Assembly: GCF_014645535.1 (NCBI RefSeq)
Contig: NZ_BMLX01000001.1
Coordinates: 1,047,169 to 1,111,168 of the forward strand
Reading direction: 5' to 3'
DNA from: Silvimonas iriomotensis
GTDB taxonomy: Bacteria; Pseudomonadota; Gammaproteobacteria; Burkholderiales; Chitinibacteraceae
Length of the DNA: 64,000 nucleotides
Numbering within the stretch: position 1 is the stretch's first letter; every line of letters starts with the position of its first letter. Positions 28,418 through 38,065 of the stretch are shown in pieces. Both the position numbers and the translations under genes were made by a program. The notes under the pieces are model-generated. The model was not told the DNA's origin and did no database searches. It saw only the letters and a program-made list of their open reading frames with translations.

Positions 28418-28458
28418 AGCCGGTTGCGCGACTGTTACAACTACAAGATGGAGGATCA

Positions 28459-28776
28459 ATGCCAACGATCAAGATTCATCGTCAGGGCGCGCTGGGCCGT
28501 CAGCCGCGCATGTTGTTAGATGGACACCCGCTGGGCCACACGGCGCCCGGCCACTGCCTTACCGCTTCACTGCCCCCGGGCCGCCACGTACTGCAGGCCC
28601 AGCTTGACTGGGGCAAAACCCCGCCACTGGTGTTTGACACCGACGCTGAAGAAATGCACTTCACCGTCAAAAGCGCCATGCACGGCTGGCGATTCCTGTT
28701 TGCCCCGTTCTATCTGTTTGCGCCGTATAACGCACTGGTCGTGGAAAAGCAGCAACGTCAGCCGGCGCACCACTGA
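28459..28776 (+). CDS. small conserved protein with PEGA-like beta domain and C-terminal hydrophobic segment
   Basis: A 105-residue protein. Residues 1-70 follow a pattern common in small uncharacterised bacterial proteins: a short beta domain with LLDGHPLGHTAPG, then LPPGRHVLQAQLDWGKTPPL. Residues about 75-92 (WRFLFAPFYLFAPYNAL) could lie in or on a membrane. GGAGG lies six bases before the ATG. It has an unusually long upstream region and its own terminator. Function unknown. Confidence 0.7.
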   Translation: MPTIKIHRQGALGRQPRMLLDGHPLGHTAPGHCLTASLPPGRHVLQAQLDWGKTPPLVFDTDAEEMHFTVKSAMHGWRFLFAPFYLFAPYNALVVEKQQRQPAHH

Positions 28777-28820
28777 TCCGGCCCGCCACTGCGGTTTGAC
28801 GACCACGAATTCCTGAAAGA

Positions 28821-28848
28821 AAAGGCCCGCTTGTGCGGGCCTTTTTTT
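28821..28848. terminator. bidirectional terminator between the small protein and the cupin gene
   Basis: AAAGGCCCGC and GCGGGCCTTT around a TTGT loop, with a T tract on the plus strand and A residues on the other flank. Confidence 0.88.
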
Positions 28849-28881
28849 ATGGCTGACAGGGTTGCGCTTGCGCTTTGCGGC

Positions 28882-29244
28882 TCAGTCCGCGGTTTTTTCG
28901 TAGATCGCAAAGTACTTCTTCACCGGCTCGAGCACCTCAAACCGGCCCTTGAAACCTGCGGGGATCACCAGCGCCTCACCCGGGCCGACTTCGGCAAACT
29001 CGCCCGCCTCGTCATACACGCGCGCACGGCCTTCGATAATGCTGAAGAACTCTTCTTCAGCCGGGCCGAACTCGATACGCCAGCTCCCGACTTCCGACGC
29101 CCAGATTCCGCTCGAAAAGCCATTGGCTGCATGTTCATAGTGCAGCCAGGTAGTGCGCTGCGGGTTGCCTGAGACCAGCCGTTCCGGGCGCGGGTAATCG
29201 GTGACGGGTTGCGGCTGGTGGGCAGAAAAGGCGATCACTTTCAC
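28882..29244 (-). CDS. cupin-domain protein
   Basis: A 120-residue single-domain cupin (RmlC-like beta barrel, cupin_3 type). WRIEFGPAEEEFFSIIEGRARVYDEAG is motif 1 and GPGEALVIPAGFKGRFEVLEPVKKYFAIYE motif 2. The usual metal-binding histidines are mostly replaced by acidic residues, so binding of a small ligand rather than catalysis is plausible. The start is GTG at 29244 with AAGGA upstream. It is divergent from the asparaginase gene. Confidence 0.82.
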   Translation of the reverse strand: MKVIAFSAHQPQPVTDYPRPERLVSGNPQRTTWLHYEHAANGFSSGIWASEVGSWRIEFGPAEEEFFSIIEGRARVYDEAGEFAEVGPGEALVIPAGFKGRFEVLEPVKKYFAIYEKTAD

Positions 29245-29436
29245 GGTTATTCCTTATCAATCATCAACTTGGGCAATCCGCCCAGAGCGCGGCTGCCGAT
29301 TGGTATTAACGAAATCCCTGACAGTACTTTCAGCAATGTTGTCAGCACGGGGCACAGATCATGCTTTTTATGCCCTGACAAAACTTGCTTCGTCGTTGGC
29401 CCGCCCATTTGAAACGCAACACGGCAGGCTGACCAG

Positions 29437-29462
29437 ATGAAAACAGGTTTCGTTGTTTTCAT
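29437..29462. promoter_or_regulatory. ATGAAAACA-N8-TGTTTTCAT inverted repeat before the asparaginase gene
   Basis: A perfect nine-base inverted repeat with an eight-base spacer ends 36 bases before the asparaginase start codon. It has the size of a dimeric regulator site. No T tract follows, so it is not a terminator. Confidence 0.45.
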
Positions 29463-29498
29463 GCCGTATCCACTGAAAAACATTGTCTGGAGAGTCAT

Positions 29499-30566
29499 AT
29501 GCTGACCAAGTTGTTTCAACGCGCATTGTTCATCGCCATTACCTGCAGCGCCACGGCCACCTGGGCCGCCGACAAACTGCCGCACGTGGTCATTCTGGCC
29601 ACCGGTGGCACCATTGCCGGCACGGGCGCCACCAGCACCACCACCGTGGGTTATACCGCAGCCAAAGTAGGCGTCGAAAAACTGATCGAGGCCGTCCCGG
29701 AGCTCAAACAGGTAGCCAATGTCTCGGGCGAACAGGTTTTCCAGATTGCCAGTGAAAACATGACCAACGAGAACTGGCTGACCCTGGCCAAACGCGTCAA
29801 CACCTTGCTCAAGCAAAGCGACGTGGACGGTATCGTGATCACGCACGGCACCGACACCATCGAAGAAACGGCTTATTTTCTCAATTTGACGGTGAAAAGC
29901 AAAAAACCGGTGGTGATTGTGGGTTCCATGCGCCCTTCCACCGCCATTAGTGCCGATGGCCCGATCAACCTGTATAACGCCGTCGCGGTGGCGGGCAGCC
30001 CGGACTCGGTCAACCGCGGCGTGCTGGTGGCCATGAACGACGAAATCCTTGGCGCACGTGATGTCACCAAGACCAACACCATGCTCGCCAACACCTTCCG
30101 CTCGCCGGAACTGGGCGATCTGGGGTACATCGTCAGTGGCAAGCCGCAGTACTACCGCGCTACCACCAAAAAGCACACCGCTGATACCGAGTTTGATATC
30201 TCGAAACTGGAGCACCTGCCGGCCGTCGATATCGCCTATGGTTCGGCCAACGCCAATACCCTGGCCATCGACGCCTTTGTGGCCGCCGGTGATGTCGGCA
30301 TTGTCTACGCTGGCACGGGCGACGGTAGCCTGGCCACCCCGGTACGCGCCCGCCTGACAGAACTGCGCCAGAAAGGCATCTTCATCCTGCGCTCATCGCG
30401 CGTGGGTAATGGCCCGACGCTGCGCAACGGCGAGAACGATGACGACAAGACCGACTTTGTGGTCTCCGATACGCTCAACCCGCAGAAAGCACGCATTCTG
30501 TTGATGCTGGCGCTGACCAAAACCAAAGACACCAAAGAAATCCAGCGCATGTTCTATACGTACTAA
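29499..30566 (+). CDS. ansB: periplasmic L-asparaginase, type II
   Basis: A 355-residue exported amidohydrolase that converts L-asparagine to aspartate and ammonia. The signal peptide ends ATWA (about residue 23). The nucleophile is Thr38 in ATGGTIAG, and the second catalytic set is THGTDT. The C-terminus GTLNPQKARILLMLALTKTKD is close to E. coli AnsB. The signal peptide separates it from cytoplasmic type I. TGGAGAG precedes the ATG. A terminator follows. Confidence 0.95.
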   Translation: MLTKLFQRALFIAITCSATATWAADKLPHVVILATGGTIAGTGATSTTTVGYTAAKVGVEKLIEAVPELKQVANVSGEQVFQIASENMTNENWLTLAKRVNTLLKQSDVDGIVITHGTDTIEETAYFLNLTVKSKKPVVIVGSMRPSTAISADGPINLYNAVAVAGSPDSVNRGVLVAMNDEILGARDVTKTNTMLANTFRSPELGDLGYIVSGKPQYYRATTKKHTADTEFDISKLEHLPAVDIAYGSANANTLAIDAFVAAGDVGIVYAGTGDGSLATPVRARLTELRQKGIFILRSSRVGNGPTLRNGENDDDKTDFVVSDTLNPQKARILLMLALTKTKDTKEIQRMFYTY

Positions 30567-30636
30567 GGCACGGCCGGGGAAGTCTGGTGGAAACCTGCAC
30601 CAGCTTGCCCCGGTTAGCCTGCCTTGCTGCATGAAT

Positions 30637-30676
30637 AAAAAAACCCTGGCCTTCGCGGATGCGGCCAGGGTTTTTT
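30637..30676. terminator. bidirectional terminator between asparaginase and dnaB
   Basis: AAAAAAACCCTGGCC pairs with GGCCAGGGTTTTTT across a ten-base loop. The A/T flanks suit both strands. Confidence 0.88.
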
Positions 30677-30722
30677 CAGAGTTTGCGATGCTGGGCCAGC
30701 GTGCCGGCGCGCACCTCACCCG

Positions 30723-32135
30723 TTACTCCAGATCACCACTCCAGCCTTCCGGCTTGACCAGCGCATTGTCAAAGCGCGAATACTTGCCGATAAACACCAG
30801 CGGCACCTTGCCGGTCGGGCCGTTACGGTGCTTGCCGACGATGCACTCGGCCAGGCCTTTGAACGGCGAATCCGGGTTGTAGTACTCGTCGCGGTACATG
30901 AACATGATGATGTCCGCATCCTGTTCAATCGCGCCCGATTCACGCAAGTCAGACATCATCGGACGTTTATCTGTACGCTGCTCCACCGAACGCGACAGCT
31001 GTGAGAGCGCAATCAGCGGGCATTTCAGCTCTTTGGCCAGACCCTTGAGCGAACGGGAGATTTCACCCAGTTCGGTCGCCCGGTTCTGGTCCTTGGCCCC
31101 TGCCCGACCCGACATCAGCTGCAAATAGTCGATCACGATCAGACCCAGCTGGCCGTGTTGACGCGCCAGACGGCGGCAGCGCGTGCGGATATCCAGCGCG
31201 CTGAGCGCACCGGTTTCTTCAATGAAGATCGGCGCCTCAGAGAGCTTGTTAATGGCGTAGGTCAGCTTGGTCCAGTCTTCATCTTCAAACCGGCCGGTTT
31301 TGAGTTTGTGCAGGTCAATCTTGCCGATCGAACCCACCATCCGCATGCCCAGCTGCGCCGCGCCCATTTCCATGGAAAAAATCGCGACCGGTTTTTTCAG
31401 TTCGGTCCCCACGTGTTCGGCAATGTTCACCGAAAACGCAGTCTTGCCCATGGAGGGTCGCCCAGCCACGATCACAAGGTCGCCCGGCTGCAGACCGGAA
31501 GTCATCTTGTCCAGATCGACAAAGCCCGAGGCCACGCCGGTAATTTCCGACGGGTTATCCTGGCGGTACAGGTAATCAATCTTTTCGACGATTTCTTTCA
31601 GAATCGGCGGCATGGCAATAAAGCCCTGCTGCCCTTTGGCCGATTGCTCGGCAATCTGGAACACCTTGGATTCGGCTTCATCCAGCAGTTCTGTCGCCTC
31701 ACGCCCGTTGGGGCTATAGGCTGCGTCGGCGATTTCGTTGGCGACGCTGGCCAGCTGGCGCATGACGGACTTCTCACGCACGATCTCGCCATAGCGGCGA
31801 ATATTGGCCGCCGAGGGCGTGTTCTGCGCCAGCGCGCCCAGATAAGCCAGGCCGCCGACGTAAGTCAGTTCGTTGTTGTTATCCAGCGATTCAGCGACAG
31901 TAATCACGTCAGCCGGCCGGTTGTGTTCAATCAAGCGGACGATATGCTGGAAAATACGGCGGTGATCGTCGCGGTAAAAGTCCTGCTCGCCCAGAATGTC
32001 GGCAATACGGTCAAACGAAGGGTTGTCCAGCAACAAGCCGCCCAGCACCGATTGCTCCGCTTCAATGGAATGCGGGGGCAGGCGCAGGCTGTCAGGTTGC
32101 GTGTCAGGGACGGGGGCGGTAGGATGCTCGGTCAT
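30723..32135 (-). CDS. dnaB: replicative DNA helicase DnaB
   Basis: A 470-residue hexameric helicase of the replication fork. The N-terminal primase-interacting domain (PHSIEAEQSVLGGLLLDNPSFD onwards) is followed by the RecA-like motor with Walker A GRPSMGKTA, Walker B LIVIDYLQLMSG and the SQLSRSVEQR motif. No intein is inserted. The gene is divergent from ratA; in many proteobacteria dnaB is followed by alr, which is not the case here. Confidence 0.97.
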   Translation of the reverse strand: MTEHPTAPVPDTQPDSLRLPPHSIEAEQSVLGGLLLDNPSFDRIADILGEQDFYRDDHRRIFQHIVRLIEHNRPADVITVAESLDNNNELTYVGGLAYLGALAQNTPSAANIRRYGEIVREKSVMRQLASVANEIADAAYSPNGREATELLDEAESKVFQIAEQSAKGQQGFIAMPPILKEIVEKIDYLYRQDNPSEITGVASGFVDLDKMTSGLQPGDLVIVAGRPSMGKTAFSVNIAEHVGTELKKPVAIFSMEMGAAQLGMRMVGSIGKIDLHKLKTGRFEDEDWTKLTYAINKLSEAPIFIEETGALSALDIRTRCRRLARQHGQLGLIVIDYLQLMSGRAGAKDQNRATELGEISRSLKGLAKELKCPLIALSQLSRSVEQRTDKRPMMSDLRESGAIEQDADIIMFMYRDEYYNPDSPFKGLAECIVGKHRNGPTGKVPLVFIGKYSRFDNALVKPEGWSGDLE

Positions 32136-32289
32136 TTTGTAATTAAATCAAATCGCCGTTCTTCTGGTTTACTGTTGTCACACCCGTTCAGCATAAATGC
32201 AACCGGGGCTGGCAAAGCAACGCGTGAAGGCGATGCTGACGCGCTGTTGCGTCAATTCCTGTAGAAAAGCCTGTTAGTTTACGCCAGAC

Positions 32290-32721
32290 ATGCAGCGCAT
32301 ACGAAAATCCCTGCTGGTTCCACACAGCGCCGAACGCATGTTCAACCTTGTGGACCGGGTAGAAGACTACCCGAAATTCCTGCCGTGGTGCGGCGGAATC
32401 GAGGTGCACGAGCGCACCGACGACGTGCTGGACGTGACGGTTCATATCGAATTCCTCAAGGTTAAAACCTTTTTTCGCACGCGTGATGAACGCGTGCCGC
32501 ATACGCGCATCGACATGCAGTTTGCCGACGGCCCGTTCAAGGCGCTGCACGGTGAGTGGACATTTACTGCGCTGGATGAAGACGCCTGCAAGATCGAATT
32601 TGCGCTGGATTACGAGTTTTCCAACCGCATGATCGAGGCTGTGATCGGCCCGGTGTTCTCGCGGATTACCAATACGTTTGTCGATGCGTTCATTACCCGC
32701 GCCGACAAACTTTACGACTGA
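32290..32721 (+). CDS. ratA: RatA/COQ10-family START-domain protein
   Basis: A 143-residue START-like lipid-binding protein (SRPBCC fold). The family opening SLLVPHSAERMFNLVDRVEDYPKFLPWCGG is clear. E. coli RatA was described as a ribosome-association toxin; the wider family (COQ10) binds ubiquinone. The neighbour rnfH, 13 bases downstream, is the usual partner, but smpB, commonly divergent to ratA, is absent from this spot. Confidence 0.9.
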   Translation: MQRIRKSLLVPHSAERMFNLVDRVEDYPKFLPWCGGIEVHERTDDVLDVTVHIEFLKVKTFFRTRDERVPHTRIDMQFADGPFKALHGEWTFTALDEDACKIEFALDYEFSNRMIEAVIGPVFSRITNTFVDAFITRADKLYD

Positions 32722-32734
32722 AAAGGCGGCCAGC

Positions 32735-33052
32735 ATGAGCCATGACATCGTTGTTGAAGTGGTCTACGCCACGCGTGACAAACAAAAGCTGCTGAGCGTG
32801 AAAGTGCCGGAAGGCACCACCGCAGAAGAAGCCGTGCGCCGCTCCGGCATCCTGGCCGAGTTCCCGGAGATTGATCTGGCCGTCAACAAACTGGGCATCT
32901 TCGCCAAGGCCGTCAAGCCGGACACCGTACTGCGCCAGAAAGATCGCGTTGAAATCTATCGCCCGCTGATTGCGGACCCCAAAGAAGTGCGCCGCCAGCG
33001 CGCCGCTGAAGGCAAGGTCATGAAAAAAGGCGGCGGCCCAGCCGAAGAATAA
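32735..33052 (+). CDS. rnfH: RnfH-family ubiquitin-like protein
   Basis: A 105-residue beta-grasp protein (UPF0125). VEVVYATRDKQKLLSVKVPEGTTAEEAVRRSGI and DRVEIYRPLIADPKEVRRQRA are characteristic. The ATG at 32735 is preferred over the longer frame because it starts the family sequence. It is conserved with ratA across proteobacteria. Despite the name it is not tied to an rnf cluster here, and its role is unclear. Confidence 0.9.
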   Translation: MSHDIVVEVVYATRDKQKLLSVKVPEGTTAEEAVRRSGILAEFPEIDLAVNKLGIFAKAVKPDTVLRQKDRVEIYRPLIADPKEVRRQRAAEGKVMKKGGGPAEE

Positions 33053-33360
33053 GCTGCCGGCCAGCCGTCACGCCCATACTGCCGCCAGACAAGGCGCCGG
33101 TTTACCACCGGCGCACCGGCCCGGATGATGCCCTCTGTGCTGCCGGGCCGGCATCACGCTGGCCACAGGCCGACGGCTTGGTGCCATGGTCGCCCGCCGG
33201 CCTGGCACAAGCCCTGATCCGGCGCGGTTTGTCTATCGCCGGCACCTGAATCTGCAGCCGATACAGTGTGATTGTGTTCCTCCACAACGAACAGACATCC
33301 AGTCATACTCGCCCGACCGAATCTCTTATAAGCCCACTCCAAATACGGGAAATCAACCGC
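33053..33360. other. 308-base intergenic region before the OmpA-type lipoprotein gene
   Basis: It contains a GCGCCGGT/ACCGGCGC hairpin (33094-33114) without a T tract, which may end the ratA-rnfH transcript weakly. A possible -10 (TATAAG, 33327-33332) lies before the lipoprotein gene. I see no gene in it. Confidence 0.4.
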
Positions 33361-34026
33361 ATGCGTAAAATCGTTATTCCGGCGCTGATCAGCGCCCTTT
33401 TGCTTTCTGCTTGTGCCAATGACCTGGGCGACAAGCGCAGCATGAACAATACGGAAACCGGCGCCCTGATTGGCGCGGTTGGCGGCGCAGCCATTGGTGC
33501 GGCAGTCGACAAAAACCATCGTGGTCGCGGCGCGTTGATCGGCGCGGTGGGTGGCGGCCTTGCCGGTGGCGCCATCGGCGCTTACATGGACAAGCAAGCC
33601 AAAGACCTGCAAAAGCAACTGGCCCCGGAAATCCAGGCCGGCAACATCAGCCTGCAACGCCTGAGCGACAGCCAGATCAAGGTCACCATGACCTCGACCA
33701 CCGGCTTTGATACCGGCTCGGCCGCCCTCAAGGCCGGCTTTACACCGACACTGGACAAGATCGGCCATGTTCTCAACCAGTACGGCAAGACGACGGTTGG
33801 CGTGATCGGCTACACCGACAACGTCGGCAAGGCAGACTTCAACCAGGGCCTGTCGCAACGCCGCGCCCAGTCGGTCAGCGACTACATGACTGCGCACCAG
33901 GTCAACCCGGTTCGCCTGCAAGTGGAAGGTCGCGGCATGAACGAACCGCGCGCATCCAACGCCACCGAGGCCGGCCGCGCACTGAACCGTCGCGTGGAAT
34001 TGCTGATTACTGCGGTACAAAGCTGA
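33361..34026 (+). CDS. OmpA-family outer-membrane lipoprotein (YiaD-like)
   Basis: A 221-residue lipoprotein with lipobox LLLSAC and lipidated Cys18. A glycine-zipper region (GALIGAVGGAAIGAAVDKN and the similar GALIGAVGGGLAGGAIGAY, about 33-75) is followed by a peptidoglycan-binding OmpA C-terminal domain (about 110-219, with GYTDNVGKADFNQGLSQRRAQSV and the NRRVELLI end). It should anchor the outer membrane to the cell wall. Upstream in-frame ATGs exist, but 33361 directly starts the signal sequence. Confidence 0.92.
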   Translation: MRKIVIPALISALLLSACANDLGDKRSMNNTETGALIGAVGGAAIGAAVDKNHRGRGALIGAVGGGLAGGAIGAYMDKQAKDLQKQLAPEIQAGNISLQRLSDSQIKVTMTSTTGFDTGSAALKAGFTPTLDKIGHVLNQYGKTTVGVIGYTDNVGKADFNQGLSQRRAQSVSDYMTAHQVNPVRLQVEGRGMNEPRASNATEAGRALNRRVELLITAVQS

Positions 34027-34044
34027 TCAGCCATACCGGTGCAC

Positions 34045-34081
34045 CAACAAAAACAGGCGCTCGGGGCGCCTGTTTTTGTTT
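34045..34081. terminator. bidirectional terminator after the OmpA-type lipoprotein
   Basis: AACAAAAACAGGCGC and its complement form a 15-base stem with a four-base loop. It lies between convergent genes. Confidence 0.9.
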
Positions 34082-34116
34082 GAGCCTGTTGCACAGAACA
34101 GGTGGGCAAACCAACC

Positions 34117-34539
34117 TTATTGCTCTTCGCAATACTTCTTGATGTTGGCCTGGGTCTGTTTGATTTCTGCCTGCTTCTTGTCTGTATCCATCATTTCAAC
34201 TTCGCCTTTTTCATTGATAGTGCGCAGGCGAACTGCATCGTTTTGCAGGAACTCAAGCCGCTTGTGGGCGTTGCTGCAAGCAGTCACATCCAGCGTGCTG
34301 GCCTTGGTCGGCGCAGAGGCCGCGTTGGCAACGGTAGAAGCAGCCCCGCTGGCGGCCTTCTGGGCAGGAATACTGGTCAGATTGGTCGTCTTGACGTTCA
34401 CGACCTGGGCTTTCGCTGTCGGCGGTGGTGGCGTATCCGAGTACTGCGTATTGCCGTTCGCATCCTTCCACTTGTAGATCTGGGCCTGTGCCAGTGCAGC
34501 GCATCCGCACAACACGGCCAACGCCAACAGATTTCGCAT
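34117..34539 (-). CDS. exported DUF4124-domain protein
   Basis: A 140-residue protein with a signal peptide ending ALAQA (residue 19). The DUF4124 motif follows at once (QIYKWKDANGNTQYSDTPPPP). The rest is an Ala/Thr-rich linker and a charged, probably coiled-coil C-terminus with two further cysteines. DUF4124 proteins are periplasmic and of unknown function. GGAGCG precedes the ATG. The 276 bases to the next gene contain nothing I can name. Confidence 0.85.
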   Translation of the reverse strand: MRNLLALAVLCGCAALAQAQIYKWKDANGNTQYSDTPPPPTAKAQVVNVKTTNLTSIPAQKAASGAASTVANAASAPTKASTLDVTACSNAHKRLEFLQNDAVRLRTINEKGEVEMMDTDKKQAEIKQTQANIKKYCEEQ

Positions 34540-34815
34540 ATCTTCGCTCCTGCCTCTATACAGTTGTTGCCAGCGACAATGTCACCAGCATGGAATCACT
34601 ACATTATCAAAATCTAACTCTCTTGCTGACACGAGGCAAGCGTGGGGGGATACCGTACAGACCTCTTTGCAACGCCTCCGTAGAATTCGCGAAAGAGTTG
34701 ATTGCAAGGACGCAAGTATAGTGGGCAAGCGTCACCAGCGGCATAACGCTTGCGATGGACGCCCGCTTTCCTCCGCCGTCCGTATTTTGGCTTCCCTCTA
34801 TGGGCAGGAGACCTC

Positions 34816-36000
34816 ATGAGTACCCATCACCCCGAATTTCGCAGTCGCCAGTTTTTGCTGGACCATATCCGTCACACCATGTCGTTTTACGATCCGCGCT
34901 CGGTCGATGAGAACGGCGGGTTCTACCACTTCTACAAAGACGACGGCACGATTTACGATAAATCGACCCGTCACCTCGTCTCCTCTACCCGTTTTGTCTT
35001 CAATAACGCCATGGCCTGGCTGCAATTCCAGCAGCCCGAATACAAAGACCGCGTCCAGCACGGCATCGACTTCATCCGCAATGTCCACCGCAACCCGCAG
35101 ACCGGCGGCTACGCCTGGGAATTGCAGGACGGCCAGGTCAAAGACGGCCGCAACATGTGCTATGGCCTTGCCTTTGTAATGCTGGCTTATGCCTGCGGCG
35201 TGCGCTGCGGCGTCGCCAATGCAGCCCAATGGCTGGGTGAAACCTACGACCTGATGGAGCAGCACTTCTGGCTGCCCGAACACGGCATGTACGCCAGCGA
35301 AGCCAGCGCCGACTGGAAACTCGATGACTATCGTGGCCAGAACGACAACATGCACGGCTGCGAGGCCATGCTGGCCGCCTATGAAGCCACCGGCGAACAA
35401 CGCTATCTGGAACGCGCCAAAACGCTGGCCAAGAACTTCACCATCGTGCAGGCCGGCCGCACCGGTGGCCAGGTCTGGGAGCACTTTCGCACCGACTGGA
35501 CGCCTGATCTGGAATACAACAAGGGCGACCGCACCAACATCTTCCGCCCGTGGGGTTTTCAGACCGGTCACCAGACCGAATGGGCCAAACTGCTGCTGAT
35601 CCTGGATCGCCACGCCCCGGCCGAATGGCATCTGGACCGCGCCCGCGAGCTGTTTGATCGCGCCATGGAACATGGCTGGGATCACCAGAATGGCGGTCTG
35701 GTTTATGGCTACGACCTTGAAGGCAAGCTGTACGACGGCGACAAGTATTTCTGGGTCCAGGCAGAATCCTTCGCCGCCGCCGCCTTGCTGGCCGAGCGCA
35801 CCCGTGACGCCAGATACTGGGAGTGGTACGAGCGCATTTGGGCGTACAGCTGGGAATTCTTTGTCGACCACAAATACGGCGCCTGGTACCGCATCCTGAC
35901 GCCGGAAAACGGCAAGGTAGACGACGAGAAGTCCCCCGCCGGCAAGACCGACTATCACACCATGGGCGCGTGCTACGAAGCGCTGAATGTGATCAAGTAA
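34816..36000 (+). CDS. AGE-family sugar isomerase/2-epimerase, mannose-isomerase-like
   Basis: A 394-residue (alpha/alpha)6-barrel enzyme of the N-acylglucosamine 2-epimerase superfamily. FRPWGFQTGHQTEWAKLLL is the conserved histidine/glutamate segment, and RHLVSSTRFVFNNAMA and the C-terminal YHTMGACYEALNVI are typical of the YihS/mannose-isomerase branch. It would interconvert D-mannose and D-fructose or a related pair, although cellobiose-epimerase-like specificity cannot be excluded. It is cytoplasmic and monocistronic, with CAGGAG before the ATG and a hairpin after the stop. Confidence 0.85.
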   Translation: MSTHHPEFRSRQFLLDHIRHTMSFYDPRSVDENGGFYHFYKDDGTIYDKSTRHLVSSTRFVFNNAMAWLQFQQPEYKDRVQHGIDFIRNVHRNPQTGGYAWELQDGQVKDGRNMCYGLAFVMLAYACGVRCGVANAAQWLGETYDLMEQHFWLPEHGMYASEASADWKLDDYRGQNDNMHGCEAMLAAYEATGEQRYLERAKTLAKNFTIVQAGRTGGQVWEHFRTDWTPDLEYNKGDRTNIFRPWGFQTGHQTEWAKLLLILDRHAPAEWHLDRARELFDRAMEHGWDHQNGGLVYGYDLEGKLYDGDKYFWVQAESFAAAALLAERTRDARYWEWYERIWAYSWEFFVDHKYGAWYRILTPENGKVDDEKSPAGKTDYHTMGACYEALNVIK

Positions 36001-36020
36001 GGTCAGCCGCGTTCAAACAA

Positions 36021-36045
36021 CAAGGCCCGCTCATGGCGGGCCTTG
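36021..36045. terminator. hairpin between the isomerase and the deaminase genes
   Basis: CAAGGCCCGC pairs with GCGGGCCTTG around a five-base loop. The flanks are only moderately T-rich, so termination may be partial on either strand. Confidence 0.6.
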
Positions 36046-36056
36046 TCACGCGTGGG

Positions 36057-37211
<1,155 letters not shown>

Positions 37212-38006
37212 TCAGACGGCCACCGCGCCTTTCAGCGCCGGGTGCGGGTCGTAGCCTTCCAGGGTGAAATCCGCGTATTCAAAGTCAAAGATACTGCGGC
37301 GATCCGGGTTGATCTTCATGACTGGCCGTGAGCGGGGCTCGCGGCTGAGCTGGGTTTTAACCTGCTCCATGTGGTTCAGATAGATATGGCAATCGCCGCC
37401 GGTCCAGACGAACTCGCCCGGTTCCAGGTTGCACACTTGCGCCACCATCATCAAGAGCAATGCGTAGGAGGCGATATTGAACGGCACGCCCAGGAACAGG
37501 TCGGCAGAGCGTTGATACAACTGGCAGGAGAGCTTGCCGTTGACCACGTAGAACTGGAAGAACGCGTGGCATGGCGGCAGCGCCATGTTCTCGATCTCAC
37601 CCACATTCCAGGCCGAAACAATCAGCCGGCGCGAATCCGGGTTGTTCTTGATCTGCTGGATCACCTGGCTGATCTGGTCGATATGGCGACCATCGGCCGT
37701 TGGCCAGCTACGCCACTGGTAGCCGTAAACCGGGCCCAGATCACCATTTTCGCGGGCCCATTCGTCCCAGATGGTGACGCCGTTTTCCTGCAGCCAGCTC
37801 ACGTTGGTGTCGCCGCGCAGGAACCACAGAAGTTCGTAAATGATCGACTTCAGATGCGTTTTCTTGGTGGTGACCAGCGGAAAACCTTCCGCCAGATCAA
37901 ACCGCATTTGCGCGCCGAAATAACTGATGGTGCCGGTGCCGGTGCGGTCTTCCTTGCGCGTTCCGTGGTCGAGCACATGTTGCAGCAAATCAAGGTACTG
38001 GCGCAT
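37212..38006 (-). CDS. thyA: thymidylate synthase
   Basis: ThyA methylates dUMP with methylenetetrahydrofolate. The 264-residue length equals the E. coli enzyme. The nucleophile is Cys146 in [11 protein letters not shown], and [31 protein letters not shown] and DCHIYLNH are all intact. ATG 38006 is chosen over the upstream frame because [15 protein letters not shown] is the canonical N-terminus. It lies 59 bases after the histidine kinase gene on the same strand. Confidence 0.97.
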   Translation of the reverse strand: MRQYLDLLQHVLDHGTRKEDRTGTGTISYFGAQMRFDLAEGFPLVTTKKTHLKSIIYELLWFLRGDTNVSWLQENGVTIWDEWARENGDLGPVYGYQWRSWPTADGRHIDQISQVIQQIKNNPDSRRLIVSAWNVGEIENMALPPCHAFFQFYVVNGKLSCQLYQRSADLFLGVPFNIASYALLLMMVAQVCNLEPGEFVWTGGDCHIYLNHMEQVKTQLSREPRSRPVMKINPDRRSIFDFEYADFTLEGYDPHPALKGAVAV

Positions 38007-38065
38007 GAAAGAAGAACTCCGCGAACAAACACTTTTTAAAGAGCGGCATTTTACCCGCTGGGGCC

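Larger units (their letters stand above)
28048..28458. other. 410-base non-coding region with strong secondary-structure potential
   Basis: I see no coding frame here that survives inspection. It holds an AATAAA/TTTATT inverted repeat (28292-28311), a nested hairpin (28220-28259) and a palindrome (28402-28417). It ends in a GGAGG site for the small protein gene at 28459. The last 150 bases look like a long structured 5' leader. I could not match it to a known riboswitch class. Confidence 0.5.

Noticed and set aside
28320-28450. Possible c-di-GMP-I (GEMM) riboswitch, prompted by GTAGCCGGTTGC near the 3' end
   Set aside because: The other conserved GEMM segments, including GGGACGCAAAGCC, are missing.
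32290-33052. ratA-rnfH as a toxin-antitoxin system
   Set aside because: The genes are core proteobacterial and RatA belongs to a lipid-binding START family. The toxin label does not imply a mobile module here.
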